64,000 bases of DNA, taken from assembly GCA_944548615.1 (NCBI GenBank), contig OX155950.1:37398413-37462412 (forward strand). Direction: 5' to 3'. This document shows, one piece after another, positions 25,300 through 36,615 of this stretch (position 1 is its first letter; the number at the start of each line of letters is the position of its first letter). This DNA is from Micropterix aruncella (Eukaryota; Arthropoda; Insecta; Lepidoptera; Micropterigidae). The position numbers were made by a program, and so were the translations under genes. The notes below the pieces were generated by a model. It saw only the letters and a program-made list of their open reading frames with translations. It was not told the DNA's origin and did no database searches.

Positions 25300-25725
25300 A
25301 GTAATCTACGCTCACCTCACAAGAGGTAGAACGATCATTATCCTAAAAACTTCCTGAGGTAGGTAATGGGTTTGCCCGTTGGAGTTGACACCTCTAACGC
25401 CGGGAATACAAGTCCGTTTTTTTTTATACGATAATCGGATCCGATCAGACTATCGGAAGGTACTCTTTCCAAGTGTTTGATTATATAGGGAGCTGATGGG
25501 CCCAGTGCAGTTGGGCCATTATGACCCATGTGTTAGGGTCGGCCCAACTCACGGGTCAGCACCCATCCCGTAGCCTCCACACAGAAGTGCGAGCCCGGGT
25601 AGGATCTGTGCCTGCGGGCCGGTTACCCTGTGAATCATCCTTCGGGCGCTCCTGGATGGTTTGCGCATCGTTCGGCATCAGCCAATCGACTGTGCATTCC
25701 GACTGACAACCGGGGGAGTCTGGAA
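25300..25725 (-). repeat. Family X1, two-part inverted copy
   Basis: 25300-25410 is the inverted head (ACTTCCTGAGGT...TTTGCCCGTTGGAGTTGAC). 25487-25725 is the X1 tail (GATGGGCCCAGTGCAGTTGG to GGGGGAGTCTGGAAACGG). The middle of the family is missing and the two parts are not in the usual order, so a rearrangement or two insertions are likely. Confidence 0.65.
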
Positions 25726-25789
25726 ACGGCTTTGTTTATTTACACGTGTTACCTCTGTAAACATTCAGTGTTAAAGACGTTTGCGCACT

Positions 25790-26040
25790 CTGTGATAATT
25801 ATGATGTCCATAATCTACCCAATCAGACCTTTCATTTGATAATGAACACGATGTATTTATCATAATTTATTGATATTTGGACATTTGAACAATTATTTAT
25901 TTGACATTTGTACAGTTTAGGTACCTACCCTATGACACCTGGAATGGCATAGCGATGCTTACGACACCACATACCTCTAAATCGGTTTAATCGTTTAGAA
26001 GTTATGGTGGAATAAAGAAACGAAAAACATACATACATGA
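25790..26040 (-). repeat. Family F, inverted copy
   Basis: CAATCAGACCTTTCATTTGA near 25820 and the tail complement ATCGGTTTAATCGTTTAGAAG near 25980 occur in one unit. This shows that the body (3640-3850) and the tail (2815-2975) belong to one family. Confidence 0.65.
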
Positions 26041-26635
26041 ATTCTGAAAACATTACACTCCTTTTTGCTGGGTTGTCGTTTAATAGTACAATTACGTAAT
26101 TTCATAATTTTCTAAAATGCCAGAATGGAATAAGATCGTAAAAACATACGTTCACTAAAATATTGATAATATTTTGTGTAGGTAATAATGAAAAATTTCG
26201 TATAATTTATTATGCTAAATAAATTCCCAAAAAACTTCTATTCGTTACTGGCCCTTAAGGTTTTATTCCTGGCAAAAAAATAAAGTCTCAAATGATAACT
26301 TTCTCAACATAACCAACACGTTTAAGGATAGTAATTACATACATATACATACATATAAAAAAATTAGCTATGCTTTAGGGACTGCACTTAAAAAAAAATG
26401 TCGACCAGTGTATTAGCGTCTAGTTTGAATAAAACGAACCTCTGTGCGGCGCTATATTCTTTTGTAGGACAGAGCGGGCGTCTCACTCGTTTGACGTCAC
26501 AGATTTGTAAAAGAATACGTTAGATTGGTAGGAGGTATGCTACAGCGCATATACATTTTTTGATCATTATTGCTTCTATACGCCGATTTTGTAAATAGTC
26601 ATCATGAATGCAAATAAGTGTATAAAGCGTAAAAT
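26041..26635. other. No gene seen
   Basis: AT-rich. Short ATACAT repeats near 26335-26355. Confidence 0.4.
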
Positions 26636-26639
26636 AACT

Positions 26640-27113
26640 ATACAATTGCGGATATTTTAAGGCCCAAAGAAAGTGTTAACGCGCTAAAAAATCGAGATGA
26701 AGACGGAAGTCTGTCTGAGAGTCTGTGTGTGTATGTGTGTGTATGTGTGTGTCTGTGTGTGTGCGTGTATTCCTCTACGATAGCGCCCAAACGAGTCATC
26801 AGATAGAACAGATATTTGAGCACATTATAAAATTTTGGTTGGAATGTCTCTTGTACAAGCGACACATTTAAAACAAAATCCGCAGTATTTAAGAAAATAT
26901 CACATCACATTTGAAAATACCCATTTTAATACCACGGAAATACTACGAAAATACTACAAATATATTACATTTGCTATCATAATCACTTCACTATCGGGTG
27001 GGGGGCAGGTTAGGGAGGGAGCGGGTGAGGGGGGAGGTGTAGGGGTTTGGCGAAAGTTTGAGGGGTGCGCGAGGAAGGGAGCTTGTCTGTTAGCCAGGAA
27101 AGTCTTGGGGTGA
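26640..27113 (-). repeat. Family S composite, copy D, split by a Harbinger-like insertion
   Basis: Inverted order: TG microsatellite (26720-26770), 'AATTTTGGTTGGAATGTCTC', 'CCACGGAAATACTACGAAAA', a G-rich run, and the head complement 'AAGTCTTGGGGTGA'. The last bases of the head resume after 27602, so the element at 27114-27602 interrupted it. Confidence 0.7.
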
Positions 27114-27602
27114 AGGTGGGTATCCATTAGGTTTGCGCACCAACTCTGATCAGCGCACCTGCAACTGCTCCAGTAGTGGATATATTGGCGCTCCTGGAGC
27201 GTGCAACGTTGCACGCTCCGCGGCGAGCGCTCCAAGTGGTGGCGGTTAATGTGCGAACACAAAGTTATGCGCAGTACGTTCGTGGACGCGAGCAAAGTGA
27301 GACGTTGGTGGGTACGTCTCGCGCATCACGTACGGTGTCCAGTAAACGCGAATCCATCGCTATGGACTGGGCTGAGGATAAATGTCTAGCTCTAATCGAG
27401 GAGTACAGAAATTATACAGTGCTTCGGTATCCGAAGGATGAGAGATTTAAAAATACATCCTGGCAATAACATGTTCGGTCAACGTTCGAATGAAAACTAC
27501 GGAGCACTCGTTGTTCTTGGGTCGATGCGCGCACCGTCTCCATTTGAGCAGTTGCAGATGAGCGGAGCACAGTTGATGCGCGAACCTAATGGATACCCAC
27601 CT
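27114..27602 (+). mobile_element. Non-autonomous PIF/Harbinger-like element (489 bp)
   Basis: TIRs of about 57 bp, starting AGGTGGGTATCCATTAGGTT at both ends, with roughly eight mismatches. TGA on both sides (27111-27113, 27603-27605) is a 3-bp duplication, the length used by Harbinger elements. The ORF at 27176-27469 ends in a MADF/Myb-like segment. That domain is typical of the second Harbinger protein, which supports the assignment. No transposase remains. Confidence 0.6.
27176..27469 (+). pseudogene. MADF/Myb-SANT-like DNA-binding fragment
   Basis: The C-terminal third reads 'WAEDKCLALIEEYRNYTVL', then YPKDERFKN. This is the first helix region of MADF/Myb-like domains found in Harbinger accessory proteins and in insect transcription factors. 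The domain stops after about 35 residues where three helices are expected, so it is truncated. The N-terminal part is probably non-coding TIR sequence read in frame. The actual start is likely near codon 62 (MDWAEDK). Confidence 0.55.
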
Positions 27603-27630
27603 TGACAATTCCATTTTTTGTTGAGTTGAA

Positions 27631-28405
27631 TTTAGTTTTGATGAGTTTGATGCAACATGAATTTGGTAATCTGATCAAAGTTGCGATAAATCGTTTAATA
27701 ATGGAACGATAACAACCATCTGATTAAATGTAGTTAGCGTATACTTTTGAAATTCTAGCTAATGAGATCCTTGTATCTACAGATGTAATCTCTGGGTGTA
27801 ACCGGCGAGAAAGAGAAATACGGAAATGTAAAAGTATAGATACTTGCAGCAAATATTTGAAGCTAATGATTTCAAGCTATCCCAAGGGACATTTTCAAGG
27901 TTTTTTATATATTCATGCTTGGGATCCTATACTGGCTTTACATGCTTTCACTATATGCTATGCTGATTTCTATGCTTCGATTAGCACGACATTATTTCCT
28001 CCAGTCTACTCAATTTCCTATTCAACAACAAGCATGCCCTTTATAACAACAAGTATGCCCTATATAACAACAACCATGCTCCTAATAACGACAATCCACT
28101 GATTGCGGCGAATAAAAGCAAATGTTCATGACGTGCTCATAGTGTGTGCAGTTTGTACGCCAAAAAACTTAATAAATACAGTGTCTTCATTATATACATT
28201 ATTTGTCATAGTTTATAATAGCTGCTATTCAGTAACGATAAGATGAAATGTTTTATACGATCCTCAGGGCCGCCCAAGACAAGTCACAAGTTAAATGCCT
28301 AAAAGGTCAAAATAATACTTTTTTTTAAATTTGTTGTGTGGGGCTTTCTAAGGTCTTTATGAGCCTTGTAACATTGCAACCGTTGCTGATCTGTTGTATT
28401 CACCG
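27631..28405. other. No gene seen; 22-bp tandem repeat at ~28020-28090
   Basis: 'ATAACAACAAGTATGCCCT'-like units repeat about three times. Otherwise AT-rich non-coding. Confidence 0.45.
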
Positions 28406-28409
28406 CCTA

Positions 28410-28711
28410 CTATAGTTCTGTGCTAAGCCTCGTGTCATTTAAAAATCGCAACAGGCTTTTGGCGCGAGATTGTTTTACCTCCTCAGGTTGGAGGTAATGA
28501 CTACTTTGACGCATCAACGGGCCACACTCGCATATGAGGTGCAGGGGAGTTTCCTCTGCCCTTTTGCAAACCTGCACATTTTCGTGTATCGAAGCTTGAG
28601 GTTGTACATGTGTTTGTTCAGGACACAATGCCACGAGAGCGCCCTCACCAGTATTCGTAGATGGTTCCTATTTAGCGATAAGGCCTCACGCAAAACGATA
28701 CTTAGATTCAT
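28410..28711 (-). pseudogene. LINE C-terminal RNase H / zinc-finger fragment
   Basis: One minus frame gives 'LSWHCVLNKHMYNLKLR' then 'KMCRFAKGQ'. After a frameshift near 28590, 'CKRAEETPLHLICECGPL' continues it. This is the C-terminal end of Jockey/R1-like ORF2 proteins that carry RNase H followed by a C..C..(E)ETPLH..CEC cysteine/histidine motif. The endonuclease and RT domains are absent. The frameshift and length make it a dead 5'-truncated copy. Confidence 0.75.
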
Positions 28712-28739
28712 AAGCCTTCAAATAGTCTTGTTTGTATAG

Positions 28740-30515
28740 CAGTCTATCTGTTGTTTGTATAGTGTTCATTGGTTTGCACATCAGCTTTCACTATATAGCA
28801 ATCCAAAATACATATTGAATATAATATGTAGATGTGATTACTTTTCGGTATAATAAGTATTTATTACACGTGTATAGCTAAATATCCAATAAATTATTAA
28901 ATAAACTATTTTCTTTATTTTTCTCCAGCATTTGAATTAGTTTTGACTTGAAACGTTTTTAAGTTCGGTAGGTAGGGGGCCACTTGCTAAAACCGCATGT
29001 AAAGAAATGTCTGAGACATGTCTGACTGTCGCTCTGTAAGTACGTGTCATGGGTAGAGCAAAGTGTCTATTACCCAAGGACTCTGACACACGCAGCTAGA
29101 TGGCGGCAGTGTCGCGTGACATAAGTCGCAGATTAAGTTAAAAATTGTAGTTTACAAAGCTTTCGTTTGCTTATTACTCGTAAGTATGTGTACATACAGA
29201 TCAGGATTAAAGTGGTTGCGTTAGAAGTCGTAGCTCTCTAAATACGTCAATGAGAATTAATTATTAGTGGCAAGCAATAGTGGAATTAATATCCATATAT
29301 TAATTTGAAACGTGTTTTTTTTCTATTAACGGCCATATTGAGAGAACGGATAGGTGTACACATTTGGTTAAGGTGTCTAAAACAGCTCTCGGTTTGTAAA
29401 TGTGCTAAAAAATCATCAAAAGAGAAAAATAAAAAATCTATATATTAATTTGAAACGTGTTTTCCCTGTAACCGCCGAATCGAGATAACGACTAGGTGTA
29501 AAAACTTGGTTTAGGTTTCTAAAAAAGCTCTCGGTCTGTAGATAGAATAATCATATCTATAAAAAAGTCGTAAATAGAATATTAAAAATAGAATAACAAA
29601 AGTCATTAAAATAGAATAATAAAAATGATATCGCCATCTGCAGGATTTCGTCATGTCACTACCGAGTCGCCCTTCAATTGTTCTTGTCTGTTTTCTCCAA
29701 GATCTTGGTGACATTCCTGATCGTAAATCAAATGAAAAAGGCAAGGCAACGTAATCGAATTAATCCAAAACAAATATTATTTGTAAATAAATAATGAGTA
29801 TGTTTCCGTTTATTTTTGAAACATTACGGTCAATAAAGGGACCGTCGAATTCAAGGAGTTTCAGCTAGTAAATTTTTTTGAAAAATTCAAAATACTTCGG
29901 CTATGGTGCCTCTTAGACGAATGATTATGCGTCAAAACAGCGGGAAGCGGCTTAAAAGAGATTTCTTCAGTAAGTAAATTTTATGTATATGTTAGATTTC
30001 ATTCCATTCACCAATTACCTGTATACCCCTTAACCCTGCATCTCATTGAGCTGTACATAAGACGTTTCACGGAAATCGCTGCGGTGGCGTATTTAATACC
30101 ACCTAACCGTTTTATTTAGAATTCGTTCTACACCTGAAACATTCATGGAAACAAGACTTGGTCGTCAATAAACATCATTATAGTATATCAAAATACATTG
30201 AAATATAACGAAAAAGAGTAGATTTGCATTTGCCAATCAACGGTTTCCTCAAAGCAGTGTTCAATGATGTCCATAGCTCGATTTTCTCTGTTGCGCGTGG
30301 CTCTGTCGCTTGGACCGAGCAGCGGTACGTTTCCTCTCTATTTTGCCGACGGACAACGGCGAATTACCGAACAAGGCGAAATAAAATTCGGCCCTCGTCA
30401 AAGAACGCTAGAGGCACTATAACCGACTGCCTGGCATTCGTGAGCTCCTCCGAAAATGACTATTGATTTCCGGATATTTCTCTGTCAAATATCAGATAGT
30501 GGGCCATTTTAGTAA
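28740..30515. other. No gene seen; ~145-bp tandem duplication at 29295-29545
   Basis: 'ATATTAATTTGAAACGTGTTTT' and the following 'GGTGTA.A...TTGGTT.AGGT.TCTAAAA.AGCTCTCGG' recur about 145 bases apart. The 80-codon ORF at 30224-30466 is unrecognised. Confidence 0.45.
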
Positions 30516-30789
30516 TATGTTGCTGTACATTTACACTAAACGAACGTAGAGCTAGATCACAAGCATTCTGCTCTTGCTCTTGCTCTTCCAGTGTAAATGA
30601 TTTTTAGCCATTCTTGTTTGTCGAGGAAAAAAATATTTATACTAAAAGAGCCAGAGCATAGAACCTGTTAGAGCAAGAACAGTAGTACGATTTCGCATTA
30701 CTTATAGCTATTTTTCGGCCCTAGAATGTAGCGAATTAATGCTTAAACAGTTATCAACTTCGTCGAGACCGCACTTCATAGCACGGACG

Positions 30790-30936
30790 ATGTCTGACGA
30801 CGATTGTATAATAGCAAGTGCTTCTTTTATCATAATTCACCAGTTAATTAGAAAGAAAGACAAACGAAAAGAGCGCCGTTGGTGGATGATATCTCTAGTA
30901 GATAGCAGACCCAGAGTGCACACGTGGGAAATATAA
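30790..30936 (+). pseudogene. PIF/Harbinger transposase N-terminal fragment
   Basis: Starts MSDDDCIIASASFIIIHQL, followed by a basic stretch and KERRWWMISL. Harbinger transposases begin with an acidic/hydrophobic helix and then a K/R-rich block ending in RRWW. The frame terminates after 48 codons without the DDE domain. The ATG at 30790 is chosen because the family N-terminus begins there, although the frame is open further upstream. Confidence 0.6.
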
Positions 30937-31249
30937 TGACATGTATGCGCTCAAAAGTAGAATATGGTCAGTAAACTATGCTCCTGATATAACTCTAATA
31001 ATGGAAGACACACATCGTTTGTCCAATCCATTTTGAAAACTCGAATGCAAATGATTTTGCCACGTAGAATGCTAGAACGCTTTGAAGAGACCGCCTAGTC
31101 GAGTGAGCGCGCCTGAACACGAACGAATGCTCTAGGCTTACTGTTCGCGCGCTCTAGCGTCATTTACACAAAACGAATGAGCAATTCTTTGTTTTATAGA
31201 GCATTCTATGTCGTTACCGCCGAACGGCGGATAGAATTCTCTTAAGCTT

Positions 31250-31290
31250 CCCCACTCTGGTTAAAATCACGTGATTTTGACAAAGTGGGG
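31250..31290. repeat. Palindrome with central CACGTG
   Basis: CCCCACT ... AAAATCACGTGATTTT ... AGTGGGG: a perfect 16-bp palindrome (31263-31278) inside a 7-bp outer inverted repeat. A second palindrome CCGCCGAACGGCGG lies at 31217-31230. CACGTG is an E-box core, but its position near a TE end favours a structural role. Confidence 0.6.
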
Positions 31291-31837
31291 GTAGAATGAG
31301 CATTCGCTCGCTTGGTGTAAATGCACAGGTTGAGAAGAGTGTACTTAGGGACGAAGAAGCGTATGGTCGCTTTGATTTCATTCCAAATGTCAATTATTTC
31401 AGGCAGTCAATATAAACATTGTGAGAGTTATTTTTAAATTATACATTTTATGTGTAAATAACAGAACACAAAAAATAATTTGTATATAAAAAGTCATTTT
31501 CAGATAGGAGGGTACGTTTCGCTCAGACTTCGATTCCGCTGCCGCCATAATTGTATCGATCGCGCCGCGACTTGTCAAGATACTATTAGTGTCCGACGCT
31601 AGGTGCCGTCCGGCGTTAGGGGACTTCCCCGTAGGGAAATATTTATCGCGAAAGGCGTCCCCCGTACTACATAAAAGAGGCAATTTTTTAATCCAAGTCG
31701 TCGGTTAAGTAGAATCGACTCGCTTCGTGATCTCGGAGTCGACGGAGTCGAGTCGATACCAAACAGACCATCCGCCGAGTTTGGGTTATTGTAATTGAAC
31801 CGGCTATTTTCGGGATCAATATGGAAACAAAATCGGT

Positions 31838-32830
31838 TGTCACCCCAAGACTTTCCCGGAAAGTAGACAAGGTCTCCCTTCCCCCGCACCAGGTCCCTCA
31901 GCTATCTACAAATAATAAAAAAAACAATCGGTGGTCCTAATAATTTCTCGGCAAGTCGCCAAGGTCTGATTTCATCTGAAAATTAATTTCATAAATAAAA
32001 TAGATTAGCGCTCTCTCTCGGCCGGCGGATGACCCGGTTGGGTTCCATTGCAACCGCCTGGGGCGGCGCGGTTCGTGTCTCTGCTAAGGGCGAGGTTGGG
32101 CCAAGCGCAAACAGATGTCGTTAATATAAAATCGAAGACTATCGCGGTTGTTTGACATTGTAAATAGGATAGAAAACGAATTTACCGCGTGAAATTTGTA
32201 GCACCCGACGTTTCGGTGACGTTGCAGCCGCCGTTGTCTAGAGTAGACTGAAGAGCTGTCAATCCGTTGTTTTGCGGGTAGGCCGCATACCGCTGGTTAT
32301 AACGAGCCCGCCCCCCCACCACCGTTATAACATACGCAGTGGCGGCAGCGGTATGCGGCCTACCCGCAAAACAACGGATTGACAGCTCTTCAGTCTACCC
32401 TAGACAACGGCGGCTGCAATGTCACCAAAACGTCGGGTGCTACAAATTTCACGCGGTAAATTCGTTTTCTATCCTATTTAAGATGTCGTTAATGTTTGTT
32501 TACAATGTATCGCGGAATTTAAATATTATTACTGTAGCCTGTATATGAGATATTCTAACCAAAATTTCACAATGTGATTTCGGCCCGACAAGGCTACTTA
32601 ATTTCAAGTCTCTTAACAAATTTCAAGTTCAATATTTCACGATTAAAGTATGATTAGTGCGCCTCCTGTGTACCTATTTCAACCACAGCCTTTTCAACTC
32701 TTGCCATGACCAAATTATGCTTACATGCCAAATTTCAGCTCAAAATAATTAAACGTTTAGGGGCTATCGTGGAGAAATACATACAGACAGACACACAGAC
32801 TGAATTCAATCTGCTTATGGTCCTAATTTA
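31838..32830 (+). repeat. Family S composite, copy E, interrupted by a foldback element
   Basis: Head GGTTGTCACCCCAAGACTTT (31838), then the GC-rich segment CTCTCTCGGCCGGCGGA (31990-32105, homologous to copy C), then the body 'ATATGAGATATTCTAACC' to ACAGACAGACACACAGAC (32515-32800). Sequence between about 32108 and 32505 is absent from copy C and includes the large hairpin. Confidence 0.65.
32161..32480. mobile_element. Large hairpin/foldback element, 134-bp arms
   Basis: Arms 32161-32294 and 32347-32480 are inverted copies with about three mismatches and a 52-base spacer. The spacer itself has GGTTATAAC / GTTATAAC inverted ends. The 13-mer AGATGTCGTTAAT occurs just right of the hairpin (32481-32493) and again 37 bases left of it (about 32111-32123), possibly a target duplication. 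No coding capacity. Confidence 0.8.
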
Positions 32831-33655
32831 TTTATTTATTTATTTTAATTTATTTATTTATTTATTTATTTGCAGCTGTTATAAAAAACATATACAAAAA
32901 AACAAGAACACACAGATTAAAAATTAAAACTATAAATAGACAAAGACTATGAAATAAAGCTACAAACGCTGCAAATTAGGGGTATCCTCAGGATATCTCT
33001 TATCCTGGTTTTCAGGACACACCTATTAATTATTGATACATAGGTATATGATTTTTAAAATAAAATAACCAAATCAAATAAATCTTAAAACAAAAAATCC
33101 AAATAATCATAATCAAATAAATACACAAATCGAAATAATCAAAATCAAGATATTTAACATCAAATGATATTAAAAGAAGATAACGTAATTACATAAATTT
33201 AATAATCTACATATAATAAATCAAAAATAATCAAAATCAAAATATTTAACATTAAATAATCAGGTTACAAATTAATAAATAAACGAAGACAATAGTAATA
33301 ATCCAATTAGCAATAGTTATTTTAAAATAAAATCAAATTATGACATCTAAATATCTTCCTTTAATAATAAACTTTTAAAGTGGTCCTTAAATACTGCAAT
33401 TGATTTCGATCGCAAAGCCATTCCCAACCGATTCCATACATAATCGTTGCAGGGCGGCTCAAAATGGATATTTCCGTCTTCATCTCGAAAAAAAATCCTA
33501 CCGCGTTCACAATGCTTTCCTTCCTGATCGGCTGGTGGGCCGGGAAAGTAAGACTAAGCGTAAAATATTAAGAAGACACGCTAACCGGCAGGTCAAATTA
33601 ATGAAATTAACTACACCAGATCGTCTCTCGAATCCTAACAAAATAGATTTCCTGA
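32831..33655. other. AT-rich DNA; (TTTA)n at 32826-32872
   Basis: Poly-A and TCAAAATAA-type runs. The 91-codon plus ORF 33400-33675 shows no domain I recognise, although the LINE tail starts near its end. Confidence 0.4.
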
Positions 33656-34382
33656 TGTTTATAAGGATCGACTGAAAAAAAATGTAACAGAAAGAAGAAA
33701 TAATCTGATTCTTCCTCGTCCAAATCTAGAACTTTTTAAAAGAGATCCGAACTACGTCGGAATTATATGCTACAATAAGCTACCCTCTAGTTTAAAAAAA
33801 ATATGCCGCGAAGGAAAAATGCTCCAATTTAAAAATAAACTCAAATTATATCTGATTGAAAGAGAATTGTACGACATTAACGATATCTAAAAACTGTATG
33901 CATCTCGACTATATCTCCTTCTGTAATAAGTTTTTAATCGATTTTCAATTTGACTAAAATGTATTGACTATTTTTATTATTAAGTAGGCATATATTAATT
34001 ATACCTTAACTATTTTTATTTGCAATATAATCACTAAGACATTTTATTTTACTTTTTGACAATCGTCAATTTTTTTTTGTTATTTTTGACATTACATTTA
34101 TTAATTTTATACTAAAAAAACCTATTTTTATCGGTATTTTAACGAATTAATTACTCTGTGTTTTTATCTGGTAAACTAAATGGTGAGACTCGATTTAATT
34201 CTACAATAATACCTTCTTTATTCTTACGAGTAACCTTTTATGTTTTGATATTAATAGAAGAATTTGATCATTAATGAAGAATTCAATCATATCACGGCCA
34301 AATGTAAATGTAAGTCAACTGTCTATACAACTATGTATTAGTTTTTAGGGCAATACATTATTTGATTTGATTTGATTTGAAG
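33656..34382 (+). mobile_element. 5'-truncated LINE 3' end, copy 2
   Basis: Up to about 33890 the sequence encodes the last 75 or so codons of a LINE ORF. It includes 'LELFKRDPNYVGIICYNKLP', the usual 'YN.LP' C-terminal motif, and stops at TAA. A 480-base 3' UTR follows, ending in (TTGATT)n. The UTR matches copy 1 at 1058-1695. In-frame stops upstream show decay. Confidence 0.75.
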
Positions 34383-34895
34383 AAAATATTTGTTAGGAAT
34401 TTTATTCAGTCGTATGAAGCTCGATATTTATTCCTTGGCGTTTATAGTTCTGAGTATCGTATTCCATTATAATAATAGTAATATCAATTTAAATTTTCAT
34501 TTTAACTGTATTTTCTGTGCAAATGCTTGGCACTAGAAGATAAGTCGACTGGGTCGACTCGGGTGAAAATATGCAAATCACTCAACGCTATGACGTAAAT
34601 ATTAGGGGAGAAGGGAGCATGCTTAAAGGTGAAAGTTGTGATAAAAGAAGGATGGCGCTCTATTTCCTCGTTTGCGATTGGATAAAGACATCGCTCCTTA
34701 TAACATTATTGCGCATATGCATCTGCGCAACGCATATTATGCATATGCGCGAATCGAACGCATCAGCGTTCAATTTAATTTATTAAAGTAAAAGCCTGTT
34801 ATGACTCCTCCCTTCCTACATATTATGTGTGTTTAGTTTTCAGAAAAAACGAAATACAGTAGAACTCCATTTAACCGAATAAATTGGGATCCGAT
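34383..34895. other. No gene seen; 12-bp inverted repeat at ~34709-34750
   Basis: GCGCATATGCAT and ATGCATATGCGC face each other. No coding region. Confidence 0.4.
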
Positions 34896-34899
34896 CCCA

Positions 34900-35293
34900 A
34901 AGTGCACTAAGAGAAATTGCAGGAGTATCCCGTGACACGCACTGCGAACCATATTTTCTTAAGTACACAATACTGACTTTTACGGCTGAATATATTTTAC
35001 AATGTCTACTATATGCTAAATCAAATATTAACGAACAAGAGGTAAACGGGAATATGCACTCCCACAATACAAGCAGACGTGATGACGTTATCCTGCCTAA
35101 AGTACGCCTTACGCAGACACAAAAGACCTTTGGATATTTGAGCTATAAGCTCTTTAACCAGCTACCTGTCTCCACAAGAAAGATGGAAACAAAGGCACTT
35201 AAAAGATTTATTAAACAAAAGCTGCAATCCACACATGCTTTCTATAAGCTGGGTGATTTTTTTGAGCATGCCAATTCTTTCAAATGGGAATAA
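34900..35293 (+). pseudogene. Non-LTR retrotransposon RT C-terminal fragment, second family
   Basis: A plus-strand frame carries 'TAEYILQCLLYAKSNINEQ', then HSHNTSRRDDVILPKVRL and 'YLSYKLFNQLPVSTRKME'. These are the typical C-terminal 'H.Y.TR', 'P..RL..T' and 'LFN.LP' blocks of Kiri/Daphne-like LINEs. The coding end is TAA at 35293. Nothing of the RT palm is present. This is a different family from the tails at 1.1 and 33.7 kb. Confidence 0.75.
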
Positions 35294-35727
35294 CATTAAT
35301 ATGTAACTTTCAGGTACCTTATTTTAGTTCTTATTGTTTAATAATAATATTATGAATTTAATATTTAATATGTAGATTACAATGTGTAATGTAACATACC
35401 TGATCATAGACATACGCTGTTTTTTCCAATTTTGTTTTGATACATCCTATTGTGTGATTATTTCTTGTATAAAGTGCTTGATGACTATTAATATTCTTAT
35501 AATAATTATCTATTTTATATGTACTCATGTACGTGGATTCAGTTCTATTTTTTTATTTATTTTATTTGTCTGCCGTGTAAAGCCGACTTTAGTCAACGCT
35601 ATTGTCGAAATAATATTTATGCTTGGTATGGTAACAGAAGCGTATAAAAAGGCTTCAAATGTAGAAATGATTACCGTACCTTCTTTTTGTTTCTTAAAAT
35701 TAAAGAAAAACGTAGAGGCACACGTTC
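35294..35727. other. Probable LINE 3' UTR and unassigned DNA
   Basis: The 138-codon ORF across this stretch is hydrophobic and T-rich, which is common by chance in AT-rich DNA. No domain. Confidence 0.35.
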
Positions 35728-35925
35728 ATAAGTCTAATATCCGGTCTTATTTATCAGAATCCAGAAACTTACAGTGTGGCCTAAGTATTTATGGATAAAA
35801 ACGTTTTAATTTAATTTCAAAACGTGAGTTATAAAGGTCGCGAAAGGTGGTTCGAGTCGTAGCTAATTATATCCGAGGAGGCGAGATATTTAAATTTAAG
35901 ACAGGCCTTCATTATTTTCGCACCT
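35728..35925 (+). repeat. ~200-bp direct repeat, left copy
   Basis: Matches 41644-41841: ATAAGTCTAATATCCGG, then 'AAAACGTTTTAATTTAATTTC', 'GGCGAGATATTTAAATTTAAG' and TATTTTCGCACCT. About 85-90% identical by eye, same orientation. Confidence 0.8.
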
Positions 35926-36047
35926 TGTTATATGATTTTTTTATTTTTATTTTATTCAGGAAACAGACCGTACAAAAACATATTTACTTAATCAAAATAT
36001 AACAAACATAAACCATTTATATGTTTCCACCAATTAAACGGTCATAT

Positions 36048-36366
36048 TAGTCGCCTATCAAATGTACATCCGTGTGCTCCTTCAGTATGCAAGTGTGGAA
36101 GTAGTCTTAATCTCTTCGTTTGACCATGGAGAAACATAATTTTGATGGTGGCACTCTCAAAAATGGTGCGTTTGGGCGCTGCGGGCCAAAAACAAAATGG
36201 CCGCCATCAAAAACATGTTTTCCTATTTATATCAGTAACCGTTGAAGATACGAAAAATGTTGTTGAATAAAAAATGTAGCCTGACAGATTGTGCATAGAA
36301 AAGGTCCTTACAACTTTCTTTGTATAACTAACCGTTTTCTCAAAAAAATTACTTTTGTAAAAAGAA
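36048..36366. repeat. Left TIR of the Academ-like element
   Basis: Inverted match to 39617-39952. It has one 13-base gap after TCAAATGTACA and scattered substitutions. Confidence 0.85.
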
Positions 36367-36615
36367 ATATTAAGAAATGAAAAAATCGAAGTTTTAGGGT
36401 TTTGCAAGCACATATTTAAAGTTTTTGAAATTTTTTACATGTTTCCTGATTTATTACAATAATAACTGTATTAAACTTTAATAAATTAACAAATATACAA
36501 TTTTTATATTTTTTTTTATGTAGGAATTGGAAAGAGGAAAGAGACATTTCTTGAAAAGCTCTAATTTGTAATAACAATACTGTTGAAGAAATACAATATT
36601 ACATTTGTTAAATTT

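Larger units (their letters stand above)
30523..31328 (+). mobile_element. Deleted Harbinger element with palindromic termini (~806 bp)
   Basis: Left end CTGTACATTTACACTAAACG, right end complement CTGTGCATTTACACCAAGCG. GTTG is present on both outer sides (30519-30522, 31329-31332). Internal CATTTACAC copies at about 30590 (inverted) and 31156 give each terminus a small foldback. The transposase N-terminal fragment at 30790-30936 lies inside. A 3-bp GTT duplication is also possible, so the exact edges are uncertain. Confidence 0.5.

Noticed and set aside
30224..30466. 80-codon ORF as a host exon
   Set aside because: No splice or polyA context and no recognisable motif.
35382..35798. 138-codon hydrophobic ORF resembling a membrane protein
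   Set aside because: T-rich composition gives spurious Phe/Ile/Leu runs; its end overlaps a repeat (35728-35925) whose other copy does not keep the frame.
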